DNA of 31,395 nucleotides, from positions 1 through 31,395 of the forward strand of contig CAJMRM010000039.1 in NCBI GenBank assembly GCA_905215775.1. The letters are read 5' to 3'. The translations under genes were made by a program, and so were the position numbers. The first letter of the stretch is position 1, and each line of letters opens with the position of its first letter. The notes below the pieces were generated by a model. The model worked only from the letters and a program-made list of their open reading frames with translations, searched no databases and was not told where the DNA came from. The stretch is from an uncultured bacterium. Its GTDB lineage: Bacteria; Bacillota; Clostridia; Lachnospirales; Lachnospiraceae. Shown here piece after piece: positions 15,341 through 23,995 of this stretch.

Positions 15341-15970
15341 TTATACTCTCTTACTATTCAAAAACTCAACTAACTCATAGACCGTGGTTACCGGGTTGCT
15401 ATCACGGCAGATTACGGCAATATGGTCTCTGCCCAACCTCCCCACCCACTCTTTTGCATATTGAATAGCCTCTTCCTGATTCCCCTGTAATTCTTCAAAA
15501 ACATCCACGCTTTTCCCGTAATTCTCCAGATACCCTTTGTTTTTTAGGATCTCGATCACCGCAGCAGAGTCCTTCAAATATCCATTCCTTTTTTCAAAAT
15601 GAAGCAGATACCAGTATTCAAAGGCCGGATTCGAGTATGCGAGTTTATATCCGTGCTTTTCTGCATACAAAACCGCCGCCTGGAGCTCAGAATCTTTATT
15701 ATCATCACAATCAAATACGCACCAAAGCTGATCTCCGTCTTTGGGATAATAGTCCGCCTGGGAAATCAAAGATTTTGCATGCTTCACCAAATGTTCAGCT
15801 GCCTTGTGTTTCGACGAAATTAGTATAATGTCCACCAGGCAATTCCGTGAACGGAAGTGCTTAAAATAAAGCGTCTCTGTCTCTTTCCCTTCACAGATGA
15901 TACAAACGACCGGTTTACGCTTACGCCGCATAGCTTTGTTGGGATCATACTCTTTTCTCATCTTACTCAT
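15341..15970 (-). CDS. rloB: RloB-family protein (AbiL-like defence effector)
   Basis: A 209-residue RloB-family protein. The N-terminus is basic, then VVCIICEGKETETLYFKHF (about 21-39) carries the conserved Glu of the TOPRIM-like core. WCVFDCDDNKDSE supplies the Asp cluster, and YSNPAFEYWYLLHF is the family signature. RloB proteins pair with an AAA-15 ATPase (RloA) and such pairs act in phage defence (the AbiL system is of this type; PARIS has an analogous ATPase-plus-TOPRIM design). The ATG overlaps the stop of the upstream ATPase remnant (ATGA), the normal arrangement. RloB itself shows no stop or frameshift, although its partner is broken, so it may be an orphan on its way to loss. DNA is less GC-rich than the flanking metK. 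Confidence 0.82.
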   Translation of the reverse strand: MSKMRKEYDPNKAMRRKRKPVVCIICEGKETETLYFKHFRSRNCLVDIILISSKHKAAEHLVKHAKSLISQADYYPKDGDQLWCVFDCDDNKDSELQAAVLYAEKHGYKLAYSNPAFEYWYLLHFEKRNGYLKDSAAVIEILKNKGYLENYGKSVDVFEELQGNQEEAIQYAKEWVGRLGRDHIAVICRDSNPVTTVYELVEFLNSKRV

Positions 15971-16862
15971 CTGGTATCACCTCCAATAAAAAGAATTGCG
16001 CCAAATCTCCCCTGGAGATACCCCTTCCGCACATTTTCTCCTTTTCTTGGAGAAAAAGAAGCCAGAGAGTACAGCTCGGTTGCACATGTCCTGTCATTTT
16101 TTTCTGCAAACCAGATCTGATCCCTGCGGAAAAAATTCAAGTCAAGCAGCATGGCGTCATGGGTTGTAAAAAGCAACTGCGCTCCCTTTGTGTTGATGGC
16201 CTTATCCTGCACCATTTCGATCAGCCGCCTGGTCAAGAGAGGATGAAGGCTGTCTTCAATTTCATCAACGGCCAAAAGCGCGCCATTTTCAAGCGCCTGA
16301 AGCCATCCCCCGATCCTGGAAAAAAATGCTGCGTACCGGCAGACTTCGGCTCCATAAAAAGATGGAAATATTCTGTTGTCCCATTCTCATTAATAATCCG
16401 GTGTGTTGTTGTGATAACCGGTGCCTTTCCCGAACTATTCTTGATCGCAACATCGATGATTCCAAGATCGGCAAGCAGCAGTTCCTTTAGAATACGAGCC
16501 TTCTTATCATTGCTGCCGACAATCTGTGCAACTGTTTCTGAGGCGGTCGGTTCTTCATCCATCAAGAAGGTCAGTTTTTCAAGAAACCATCGGTAAGCAT
16601 TTTCTGTCTGAGGAAGATTCCAGTCATTGGAGGATACCAGATAAAGTTTATTATCCGGTGTCCGGTTGCTTAGGGTCATTTGTTCATTTAAATTTTCCCG
16701 GGATTCATATACTCCCTCTTCTCTGAAAAAAATCAGAGCTTCCCTTCCATTGGGCCAATGAAAAAGATATTCTTTATAAATCTTTTTAGCATCAAAAGAG
16801 AAACCGTATGTATAACGAATCCCTTGATAAATAAACATGATCTCAAACCTTTTTGTTTTTAG
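15967..16862 (-). pseudogene. Truncated and frameshifted AAA-15 ATPase (RloA-like)
   Basis: Only the rear part of an ABC/SMC-like ATPase remains. The 5' piece (to about 16320) shows RYTYGFSFDAKKIYKEYLF, then HLFMEPKSAGTQHFF, the usual region before the Walker B block. The reading then leaves frame. The other frame resumes with GGWLQALENGALLAVDEIE, then DSLHPLLTRRLIEM (Walker B and D-loop) and LLFTTHDAMLLD (switch His), running to 15967. One base missing from a 7-T run (plus 16320-16326, A7) would explain the shift. The first roughly 110 residues, including the Walker A P-loop, are absent: upstream of about 16862 the DNA is the metK terminator region. A sequencing error could explain the shift but not the missing N-terminus. 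Confidence 0.82.
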
Positions 16863-16880
16863 GGATACGCAGGACAAGTA

Positions 16881-16918
16881 AAACAGAGAGCCGGCCGCCC
16901 TAAAGGCGTCCGGCTCTC
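16881..16918 (-). terminator. Intrinsic terminator after metK
   Basis: On the minus strand, arms GAGAGCCGG and CCGGCTCTC (with inner CGCC/GGCG pairs) form a hairpin at 16918-16886, followed by TGTTTT. It lies about 90 bases past the metK stop. A shorter GGCTCC/GGAGCC palindrome at 16972-16985 is also present between them. The ATPase remnant starts just after this hairpin, marking the probable breakpoint. Confidence 0.72.
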
Positions 16919-17005
16919 CGCTCGTATCCCTGCTCCTGTCTGCCAGCCCCGGCAAACGCCGCTGTGAGGCTGGCTCCAGGAGCCTTTTTCTTCTATATTC
17001 TGTTC

Positions 17006-18193
17006 TTACAGATATTTCTTCAGCACATCCACCTTATCCAGCTTCTCCCACGGCAGATCCACATCGGTCCTTCCGAAATGGCCGTAAGCCGCAGTCTGCT
17101 TGTAGATCGGGCGGCGGAGATCTAACATCTTAATGATCCCGGCCGGGCGGAGGTCAAAGTGTTCGCGGATGATCTCCACGAGCCTGTCATCGGAAAGCTT
17201 TCCAGTTCCAAAGGTATCCACCTCGATGGAAGTGGGATGGGCCACGCCGATGGCGTAGGAAAGCTGGACCTCGCACTTATCGGCAAGTCCTGCCGCAACC
17301 ATGTTCTTGGCCACATAACGGGCCGCATAAGCTGCGGAACGGTCCACCTTGGTGCAGTCCTTACCGGAGAATGCGCCGCCGCCGTGACGGGCATATCCGC
17401 CGTAGGTGTCAACAATGATCTTTCTTCCAGTCAGTCCACTGTCGCCGTGGGGTCCTCCGATCACGAAACGGCCTGTGGGATTGATATAAAACTTCGTGTT
17501 TTCGTCCACCATTCCTGCCGGAAGCACCGGATCGAACACATACTTCTTAATGTCCTCATGGATCTGCTCCTGGGTCACAACATCATCGTGCTGGGTGGAT
17601 AAAACAACGGCGTCCAGACGGTACGGCTTTCCGTTTTCATCGTACTCCACTGTCACCTGGCTCTTTCCGTCGGGTCTTAAATATTTAAGAGTGCCGTCCT
17701 TTCTCACTTTGGTAAGCTGCCTTGTCAGCTTATGGGCCAGGGAGATCGGATAGGGCATATATTCCTCTGTCTCATTGCTGGCAAAGCCGAACATCATCCC
17801 CTGGTCTCCGGCACCGATGGCGTCCAGCTCATCCTCGGTCATGGTCTTCTCTCTGGCTTCCAGAGCTTTGTTTACGCCCATGGCAATATCCGTAGACTGC
17901 TCGTCGATGGCGACCACAACGCCGCAGGTATCGCAGTCGAAGCCATATTTGGCCCGGTCGTAGCCGATCTCGCGGACAGTCTCGCGGACGATCTTCTGGA
18001 TGTCCACATATGCGTTGGTGGTGATCTCACCCATGACCATCACAAGGCCTGTGGTGGCGCAGGTCTCACATGCCACACGGCTCATGGGGTCCTTCTCCAT
18101 CAGTGCGTCCAGGATCGCGTCAGAGATCGCGTCGCACATTTTATCCGGATGTCCCTCTGTTACGGACTCAGATGTAAAAAGTCTCTTTTCCAT
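17006..18193 (-). CDS. metK: S-adenosylmethionine synthase
   Basis: A 395-residue methionine adenosyltransferase making SAM from ATP and L-methionine in the cytoplasm. Family motifs are FTSESVTEGHPDKMCDAISD (catalytic His in EGHPDK), the central GAGDQGMMFGFA, GRFVIGGPHGDSGLTGRK, and DTYGGYARHGGGAFSGKD, the phosphate-binding glycine-rich signature. Length is standard. GAGAGGAGAAAA precedes the ATG. It is controlled by a SAM-I riboswitch and terminator in its roughly 320-base leader, so excess SAM should stop transcription before the gene. Confidence 0.98.
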   Translation of the reverse strand: MEKRLFTSESVTEGHPDKMCDAISDAILDALMEKDPMSRVACETCATTGLVMVMGEITTNAYVDIQKIVRETVREIGYDRAKYGFDCDTCGVVVAIDEQSTDIAMGVNKALEAREKTMTEDELDAIGAGDQGMMFGFASNETEEYMPYPISLAHKLTRQLTKVRKDGTLKYLRPDGKSQVTVEYDENGKPYRLDAVVLSTQHDDVVTQEQIHEDIKKYVFDPVLPAGMVDENTKFYINPTGRFVIGGPHGDSGLTGRKIIVDTYGGYARHGGGAFSGKDCTKVDRSAAYAARYVAKNMVAAGLADKCEVQLSYAIGVAHPTSIEVDTFGTGKLSDDRLVEIIREHFDLRPAGIIKMLDLRRPIYKQTAAYGHFGRTDVDLPWEKLDKVDVLKKYL

Positions 18194-18272
18194 TTTTTCT
18201 CCTCTCTGGTTTCAGGGGCGCGCAGGGCACGCCGGCACTGTCTGCCAGCTCCTCTTTCTGTATCCCGCGCAT

Positions 18273-18305
18273 AAAAAAAGTCCGCTCACATTCATAAGCG
18301 GACTT
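18273..18305 (-). terminator. Riboswitch expression-platform terminator before metK
   Basis: On the minus strand, AAGTCCGCT and AGCGGACTT form a 9-bp stem with a 10-base loop and are followed by a run of seven T. It lies about 25 bases after the S-box aptamer and about 80 bases before the metK start, the expected position for a SAM-dependent OFF switch. Confidence 0.9.
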
Positions 18306-18326
18306 GACAAAGCTACTCCATCAAAT

Positions 18327-18443
18327 CCTCTTATTGCTCGATTTCTCGCTCAGGCTGGCACCTTCCTGCCCTCTCGCGCCGCGATTAACAGGGGTTGCCG
18401 TGACTTCACAGGTCCTATGTACCTCCATCACTCTGAATAAGGG
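18327..18443 (-). ncRNA. SAM-I (S-box) riboswitch aptamer
   Basis: Read on the minus strand, P1 forms between CTTATT (18441-18436) and AATAAG (18335-18330). Core S-box elements are in order: CAGAGTGATGGAGG, then CTGTGAAGTCACGGCAACC (matching the conserved GAAGCC..GGCAACC segment, with A/U variation), an extended P3 arm, AAGGTGCCAGCCTGAGCGAGA (the conserved GGTGC..A..CC element), and the closing P1 strand. Followed by the terminator and metK, as expected for an aptamer that binds SAM and represses SAM synthase. Confidence 0.93.
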
Positions 18444-18518
18444 ATAAAACTGAATATTCTACGAACTTTTTTATTTTGTTTTCTGGCAGCCGGAGGCCGC
18501 CATACAGTTACAGCCAAT

Positions 18519-18547
18519 ATACTAGCCGATTCCCTTCCAAATGTCAA
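18519..18547 (-). promoter_or_regulatory. Candidate promoter of the metK leader
   Basis: On the minus strand TTGACA (18547-18542), a 17-bp spacer and TAGTAT (18524-18519), placed about 70 bases before the riboswitch. The -35 is consensus; the -10 is weak. A TATATT at a 20-bp spacing is the alternative. No clear murA terminator was seen between the murA stop and this promoter. Confidence 0.5.
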
Positions 18548-18577
18548 TAGGGAATTTGAAATTTACGCGGAACCTGC

Positions 18578-19870
18578 CTAGCCCACCCGGAGCTTAAACT
18601 TCTGGGCTTCCTTCTCAGAATCCACCCGCTCGATGCATGCGCCCAGGGAGCGGAGCTTCTCTTCAAAGTTTTCATAACCCCGTTCAATGTAGCCGATCTC
18701 GTCCACCACTGTATAGCCCTCAGCGGCCAGTCCGGCCAGTACCAGGGCTGCTCCGGCTCTGAGATCGGGAGCCACCACCTGTGCGCCGGTGAACATGCTG
18801 ACGCCGTCCACAATGGCCACAGAACCCTCCACCTTGATATTTGCGCCCATGCGGGACAGCTCATCCACGTACTTGAAGCGGTTTTCAAAAATACTCTCTG
18901 TCACCACGCTGGTGCCGTCAGCCAGAGCCAGGGCCACGGTCATCTGGGGCTGCATATCCGTCGGGAATCCGGGATACGGCAGGGTCTTAAAATTCATATG
19001 GCGCTGCTTCGGTTTTCCCACCACACGGATCTCCTCGTCAAACTCCACCACCTCGCAGCCCATCTCCATGAGCTTTGCGGAAATAGCCTCCAGGTGCTTT
19101 GGGATCACGTTCTTCACCGTGATGTCTCCGCGGGTCACCGCAGCCGCGCACATAAAGGTCCCGGCCTCGATCTGGTCGGGGATGATGGAATATGTCGTTC
19201 CATGGAGATGCCGCACGCCGCGGATCCGGATCACATCCGTACCGGCTCCCTTGATGTTGGCGCCCATACTGTTTAAAAAGTTGGCCACATCCACCACATG
19301 GGGCTCCTTGGCCACGTTCTCTAAGATCGTTTCTCCCTCAGCCATGGTGGCGGCCATCATAATGTTGATGGTAGCGCCCACGGAAACCACATCCAGGTAG
19401 ATGTGGCTGGCCACCAGATCGATGGCATGGGCGATCACTGCCCCACGCATGATGGATACGTCAGAGCCCAGGGCACGGAAGCCCTTTAAATGCTGGTCGA
19501 TGGGTCTGCTTCCGATGGTACATCCGCCGGGAAGCGGTACCTCCGCGCTCTTATATTTTCCAAGAAGTGCGCCAATGAAGTAATAGGATGCGCGGATCTT
19601 GCGCATATGCTCATCTTCCACGGTCACTGCGTGGATATCCCTGGCATTGATCCGTACCGTGTGCCGGTCGGGCCGCTCCACCTTAGCGCCCAGGTGCCGG
19701 ATCGCATCCAGCAGTGCGTTGATATCGCTCACATCCGGCAGGTTCTCGATCACCACATCCTCGTCGGTCATGATGGACGCCGCCAGAATTCCCAGAGCCG
19801 CATTTTTTGCTCCGCTGATGGTCACGTCTCCCACCAGGGGGTTGCCGCCCTTCATAATATATTGTTCCAT
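18578..19870 (-). CDS. murA: UDP-N-acetylglucosamine 1-carboxyvinyltransferase
   Basis: A 430-residue EPT-family enzyme catalysing the first committed step of peptidoglycan synthesis, adding enolpyruvate from PEP to UDP-GlcNAc. Lys22-Asn23 in TISGAKNAALGILAA and Cys117 in PLPGGCTIGSRPIDQH are the expected active-site residues; the Cys form is the one alkylated by fosfomycin. GFPTDMQPQ and GANIKVEGSVAIVDG-type repeats of the inside-out barrel are visible. Full length. The C-terminus ends with a few extra charged residues. Firmicutes often carry two MurA paralogues; which one this is cannot be told. It has its own promoter and lies upstream of metK. Confidence 0.97.
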   Translation of the reverse strand: MEQYIMKGGNPLVGDVTISGAKNAALGILAASIMTDEDVVIENLPDVSDINALLDAIRHLGAKVERPDRHTVRINARDIHAVTVEDEHMRKIRASYYFIGALLGKYKSAEVPLPGGCTIGSRPIDQHLKGFRALGSDVSIMRGAVIAHAIDLVASHIYLDVVSVGATINIMMAATMAEGETILENVAKEPHVVDVANFLNSMGANIKGAGTDVIRIRGVRHLHGTTYSIIPDQIEAGTFMCAAAVTRGDITVKNVIPKHLEAISAKLMEMGCEVVEFDEEIRVVGKPKQRHMNFKTLPYPGFPTDMQPQMTVALALADGTSVVTESIFENRFKYVDELSRMGANIKVEGSVAIVDGVSMFTGAQVVAPDLRAGAALVLAGLAAEGYTVVDEIGYIERGYENFEEKLRSLGACIERVDSEKEAQKFKLRVG

Positions 19871-19892
19871 TCTGCACCTCTATATCCGCTGT

Positions 19893-20003
19893 ACCGCCTT
19901 CCGGAAGCGCCGGAAAGCGGTCTGATTTCTATAATTCCCGCAAACACTCTCATTTGCTTATACTTCGACTAGTAAATTATAGCATAGATTCGGGATTTGT
20001 AAA
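19893..20003 (-). promoter_or_regulatory. murA promoter and leader hairpin
   Basis: On the minus strand TTTACA (20003-19998), a 16-bp spacer and TATAAT (19981-19976) form a good sigma-A promoter. The leader then contains a near-perfect hairpin (19921-19893; arms ACCGCTTTCCGG and CCGGAAGGCGGT with one mismatch) ending about 22 bases before the ATG. It has no T run, so it is not a simple terminator; it could affect translation or mRNA stability. Confidence 0.65.
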
Positions 20004-20025
20004 GTGGGGATTTTCCTTTGCCGGA

Positions 20026-22521
20026 TCAGAGCGGAAGGCAGCAGATATAGTCGCTGCCAAGGCTTTCAAACCGGTCTCTGGCCTCCTCCAGGGGAATGGT
20101 CATGCTCTGGGCTGCGGACGGATCCCAGATCCGGACATGGGTCTGGTCGTAGCCGGTCAGATACAGAAAGCTCCCTTCCCCGGTATACAAAAGCACCGGC
20201 TGGTTCCGGCAGACGAAAAACAGCGCCACATTTAAGGAGCTCCCCGAGGCATCCAGAAGAAGGGCGTCGCCTTCCCTCCGGCTGGTTCCCGTAAAATCCG
20301 TTCTGTAACGATCCAGCTTCCGGGAGGCAGTATTCAGATCCCGAATGAAATAGGAGCCCGGACGGCTGGCCCTCTCCCACACCAGATCGTGCTTTCCAAA
20401 GGTCACGAAGCCCATGGGATCATAGGCCGCGTCAGCCGCATCGGCAAAGCTGGAATAGATCCCAATGAGCTGTCCCCGGCCATAAGCGTAAAACTTTTCC
20501 TCCACGCCGGAGGCCAGAGCCTCCGTATGGATCTCATTATTTTCCTCCCGAACCGTTTTTTTCGGAGAAATGGTCCGGATCTTCTGGGAAGCGGAAATAT
20601 CCTGGCCCAGCTGCACAAAATAAACCCGCCCTTTCACATCCGACGCATACCAGCCGATATCGTCCATCTTTCCAGGAAGGACCTTTGCGTTGCACACCAG
20701 GGTCTCCTCCTCGGCCTCGCCGAAAAAGCCGCCGTCCCGGTCGGATACCAGTTCCAGGTGGATCCGGCTTTCGTCCACGGCCACGTCCCGGATGTACTTT
20801 CCGCTCTTTTCGTAGTGCATGGCGCTGGCCATGTTCTGGTCGATGATATCCAGGGATTTCAGATATAAGCCCATGGTGCGCCCGTTGGATATGATATGAT
20901 CCCCGTATTCTCCGATCCCGTACACGCAGTCGCTTCCCACAAAGCCCAGGATCCTGTACGCATCGCTCTTTCCGTCTCCGATCTGGGTCTTGTCTCCTGT
21001 ATCCAGGTCCATGATATGGAGCATCCTGGAGTCATAGATCCCCGTATCCTCCTGCCAGGCCAGCCGGGACCCGTCGGAGCTGACCGCAAACCGTTCCTCA
21101 TCCAGACCCGAGGCCACCACCACATACTCGTGGCTGTTCAGATCGATCCCATAAACGCTTCCGCCCATGTACATGTAAAAAATACCGTTCTGTCCCTTAT
21201 GGGCTAGGCGGGCCAGATCCAGCCGGAGCTCGCTGTACGGCTCGGCGGCCGGAAGGAAAAACTGCTCCGTCAGAGTATTGGACTCTGCCTCATAACGGTA
21301 AAAGGAAACACCTGTGTACCCCTCTCTGCCGCCCCGGTTCATATAGCCGTAGACCAGGAAATCCACAGTCCCCCCATCGGACACCTCCAGGATCTCCACC
21401 CCGTGGCGGTCCCGTCCGGCCCGGAGGTCGTCTGTGTTCCATCCTCCGAAGGCAAAAATACAGATACTGTTTCCTTCCTCCCGGTCATAGGCCCACAGCT
21501 CCCGGTTGGTCACAAAGGCCGTATACCGGCCGCTTTCGCTTTTCTTTGCGTACAGCCCGTCTCCGTCGGAGATCCCCAGCAGAATGCGCTTTCCTGAGAA
21601 AAGCTCCCGGCTGCCGGAAAAGAGCTGGTTCATGGTCCTTTCATAGTCCATCATATAGATCCGCTGGCTGCTCCACTTTAAAGTGAAGTTCTCAGTCACC
21701 GCATAGACCTCTGTCTCCCCGCTGTCCGTTCCTCCGGCTCCGCCGTCTGCCTCCCTGGTCACATAATATTCCAGCTCAATATTAGCCAGATCTCCGGAAA
21801 GCTCCTTAAGGGACACAAATACCGTTTCTCCCCGGGACACTCCCAGATTTCCCCAGGTCATCTGGGTGAAGCTGTTTTTCAGGGTGACCGTTCCGAAGCT
21901 GGAATTATCCGCACTGGGCGTTGACTCCATATAGGTGGTCAGTTCCTGGGCCGAATCGTAGTGGAATGTCTTCTGGGAAAAATCCTCCGCCATGGCCAGC
22001 ATCTGGGCCGCATGGTCATTGTCCGTCTCCAGGATCCGGGCGTAGTACCAGGCGCTGGTCCCATCCGAAAGGACCGCCTGGATCCCCAGCTGATACTGGG
22101 TCTCCGGCTCCAGAAGGTTCTGGATCGGCAGAACTGCGTTTATCTGACCGTTTTCCTCAGTCCAGTCCGTGACCGCGGTGCGCTCCACCAGATGGGTCAT
22201 GTCCATGGTCCGGATCTCATACTGCAGTGTCTCTATTTCATCTCCGTACTGGATCCGGATGGGAAGCCTGCGGTCCTCCGGCAGCACCAGGAGGCTGTCA
22301 CGTTCCGCCGTGACAGCCAGCTCCTCCCGGTGGCCGAATAACGGCGCCAGCTCCCGTCCCAGGGCCGTGGGATACACCACCGGAAGCTCTGCCTCGCCCA
22401 TGGCTGTATACACGACGCCTGCTTTATTCTCTTCCTTCCGGCCCAGGGGCCAGACAAAATAAATGATGGCTGCCGCCACAAAGATCAGCGCCAGCACTGC
22501 AATTTTTTTTCCTGTTTTCAT
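20026..22521 (-). CDS. Membrane-anchored beta-propeller-like protein of unknown function
   Basis: An 831-residue protein that I do not recognise by name. A single N-terminal helix (about 7-26, IAVLALIFVAAAIIYFVWPL) after Lys residues predicts a type II membrane anchor or uncleaved signal, with the bulk outside. Residues about 85-175 look like a fibronectin-type beta domain (NLLEPETQYQLGIQAVLSDG). The centre has many strand-rich repeats, such as FAVSSDGSRLAWQEDTGIYD, reminiscent of TolB/WD40 propeller blades. The C-terminal 130 residues (VALFFVCRNQPVLLYT, FLYLTGYDQTHVRIWDP) resemble a C39-peptidase-like fold but lack an obvious Cys-His pair, so it would be inactive. It lies upstream of murA on the same strand, which hints at a cell-envelope role. 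Confidence 0.72.
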   Translation of the reverse strand: MKTGKKIAVLALIFVAAAIIYFVWPLGRKEENKAGVVYTAMGEAELPVVYPTALGRELAPLFGHREELAVTAERDSLLVLPEDRRLPIRIQYGDEIETLQYEIRTMDMTHLVERTAVTDWTEENGQINAVLPIQNLLEPETQYQLGIQAVLSDGTSAWYYARILETDNDHAAQMLAMAEDFSQKTFHYDSAQELTTYMESTPSADNSSFGTVTLKNSFTQMTWGNLGVSRGETVFVSLKELSGDLANIELEYYVTREADGGAGGTDSGETEVYAVTENFTLKWSSQRIYMMDYERTMNQLFSGSRELFSGKRILLGISDGDGLYAKKSESGRYTAFVTNRELWAYDREEGNSICIFAFGGWNTDDLRAGRDRHGVEILEVSDGGTVDFLVYGYMNRGGREGYTGVSFYRYEAESNTLTEQFFLPAAEPYSELRLDLARLAHKGQNGIFYMYMGGSVYGIDLNSHEYVVVASGLDEERFAVSSDGSRLAWQEDTGIYDSRMLHIMDLDTGDKTQIGDGKSDAYRILGFVGSDCVYGIGEYGDHIISNGRTMGLYLKSLDIIDQNMASAMHYEKSGKYIRDVAVDESRIHLELVSDRDGGFFGEAEEETLVCNAKVLPGKMDDIGWYASDVKGRVYFVQLGQDISASQKIRTISPKKTVREENNEIHTEALASGVEEKFYAYGRGQLIGIYSSFADAADAAYDPMGFVTFGKHDLVWERASRPGSYFIRDLNTASRKLDRYRTDFTGTSRREGDALLLDASGSSLNVALFFVCRNQPVLLYTGEGSFLYLTGYDQTHVRIWDPSAAQSMTIPLEEARDRFESLGSDYICCLPL

Positions 22522-22578
22522 TCAGTTCTCTTCCTGTCTGCCTTTCCTTCCGGACGGCGTATCCAGTACGCCGGTCCT

Positions 22579-22965
22579 CTAACTAACTGCCCGCCGCCGT
22601 AAGATCTCCTGGAGTGTCAGAAGCCAGACCAGATCCTGGTCCATGTCCTCCCCCTGTTCCCGCATCTCCTCAAGGATCCGGTTCCGGATCCCCAGCAGCA
22701 GTACCCGGTCCGGGTATTCATCATAAATGGGACTTCCCGGGTGATCATACCGGTCACAGCACGCCTCCACAAAGCTCTGGCAGCGTCTGACGGACCGGGG
22801 ATACAGCCCCTTAAAATATTCCGGATCCCGGAAACGGCGTTTTTCCAGAGCCGCGCTCCGGCGTCCTGCCTGTTCCTCTCTCCGGTACAGCATGTATGGC
22901 ATCAGATCCCCATTCCGTTCCATGGCATGGAGGGCCTGGGGATAGCCGCGGTAGATCCTTTCCAT
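22579..22965 (-). CDS. Small charged protein of unknown function
   Basis: A 128-residue hydrophilic protein, rich in Arg, Glu and Tyr, with no membrane segment or signal. Motifs that stand out are RRCQSFVEACCDRYDHPGSPIYDEYPDR and a C-terminal helix of acidic/hydrophobic pattern. The ATG at 22965 is chosen because AAAGGAG lies 11 bases upstream; in-frame ATGs further up (23007, 23040) lack a site. It lies 78 bp after the nucleotidyltransferase gene and 57 bp before the propeller gene; a hairpin (22552-22577, GGCGTA/TACGCC core, no T run) fills the second gap. It is probably co-transcribed with them. Codon use resembles its neighbours. Function unknown. Confidence 0.65.
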   Translation of the reverse strand: MERIYRGYPQALHAMERNGDLMPYMLYRREEQAGRRSAALEKRRFRDPEYFKGLYPRSVRRCQSFVEACCDRYDHPGSPIYDEYPDRVLLLGIRNRILEEMREQGEDMDQDLVWLLTLQEILRRRAVS

Positions 22966-23043
22966 AAAAGTTCCCGCTCCTTTTCCTGTAAATCCCTTTG
23001 GGATCATAATATGCAGGAAGGAGCGGGAAGCGCACTTCAATAT

Positions 23044-23964
23044 TTAAAACAGCTTCTCCGGGTAAACGCCTTCGTCCACCAGCCTGCGGATCGAGGCCAC
23101 CACCGCCGGTTTGTCTTCTTTATATGTGACTCCGAACCATTTATCCCGTGTCTCCAGTACGCGGACTCTAGCCTTTCCGGTACGGATGCACTGGTCGATC
23201 ATGGCCGGGAGCAGATACTCGGCCTTTACGTCGCCCTCCTTCACATTTCCCAGGAACTCCGGAAAGCCCTTCTCCAGCTCCTTTAAAAAGCCCATGGGCA
23301 GACCGAACATATTCATGGAAACGTGCTGCCCGGCTTCCACAGTCACCGGATTTCCGTCGTTGTCAGACGCATGCATTCCATCTGCGTCCTGGTAAATATC
23401 GTAGGTTTCCGTCACCTTGGCAAGGCACCCGTTTTCATCCACTGTGGCCACGCCCCTGGTAACACCTCCGTTCTCGCTTAAAGTATTGGACAAAATAAAG
23501 CCTGCCATACACATATCGTAGCAGTCTCCGTCCTCGTCCATCTCATTCACCATATAGTCGTGGATCTTTTTAAATCCTTCTTTTCCATAATAATCGTCGG
23601 CATTGATCACCAGGAAGGGCTCGTGGATCACGTTTCTGGCTGCCAGAACGGCCTGTCCCGTTCCCCAGGGCTTTTTCCGGCCCTCCGGCACTGTAAATCC
23701 CTCCGGCAGGTCATCCATCTCCTGGAACGCGTATTCCACCGGAGCCACCTTTTCGATCCGGTTTCCGATGATCTCCTTAAAATCCTTTTCCAAATCCTTT
23801 CTGATGATGAAAATGATCTTATTGAAACCCGCCTCCAGGGCGTCGTGGATGGAATAATCCATGATGATCTCGCCGTTGGGCCCCACCGGCTCCAGCTGTT
23901 TGATCCCGCCGCCGAACCGGCTTCCGATCCCGGCCGCCATGATAACAAGGGACGTCTGCTTCAT
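23044..23964 (-). CDS. NDP-sugar nucleotidyltransferase-like protein
   Basis: A 306-residue protein with a nucleotidyltransferase (Rossmann-like GT-A) domain. LVIMAAGIGSRFGGGIKQL gives the G-x-G-x-R-like NTP-binding loop and the activating Lys; VINADDYYG supplies the metal-binding Asp. It resembles GalU/GlmU-type pyrophosphorylases but is not close enough in the visible motifs to name a sugar. There is no hexapeptide-repeat acyltransferase domain. The start at 23964 is preceded by GAGGAGG at 8 bases. An upstream in-frame ATG (24024) lies inside the promoter and is rejected. It is the first gene of a likely three-gene operon with the small unknown protein and the membrane-anchored propeller protein, supporting an envelope-related role. 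Confidence 0.85.
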   Translation of the reverse strand: MKQTSLVIMAAGIGSRFGGGIKQLEPVGPNGEIIMDYSIHDALEAGFNKIIFIIRKDLEKDFKEIIGNRIEKVAPVEYAFQEMDDLPEGFTVPEGRKKPWGTGQAVLAARNVIHEPFLVINADDYYGKEGFKKIHDYMVNEMDEDGDCYDMCMAGFILSNTLSENGGVTRGVATVDENGCLAKVTETYDIYQDADGMHASDNDGNPVTVEAGQHVSMNMFGLPMGFLKELEKGFPEFLGNVKEGDVKAEYLLPAMIDQCIRTGKARVRVLETRDKWFGVTYKEDKPAVVASIRRLVDEGVYPEKLF

Positions 23965-23995
23965 TTTCGTATCCTCCTCGCAAAATCTTGATTTT

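Noticed and set aside
16863..16955. N-terminal extension of the ATPase remnant up to 16955
   Set aside because: The extension passes through the metK terminator hairpin and has no ATPase similarity.
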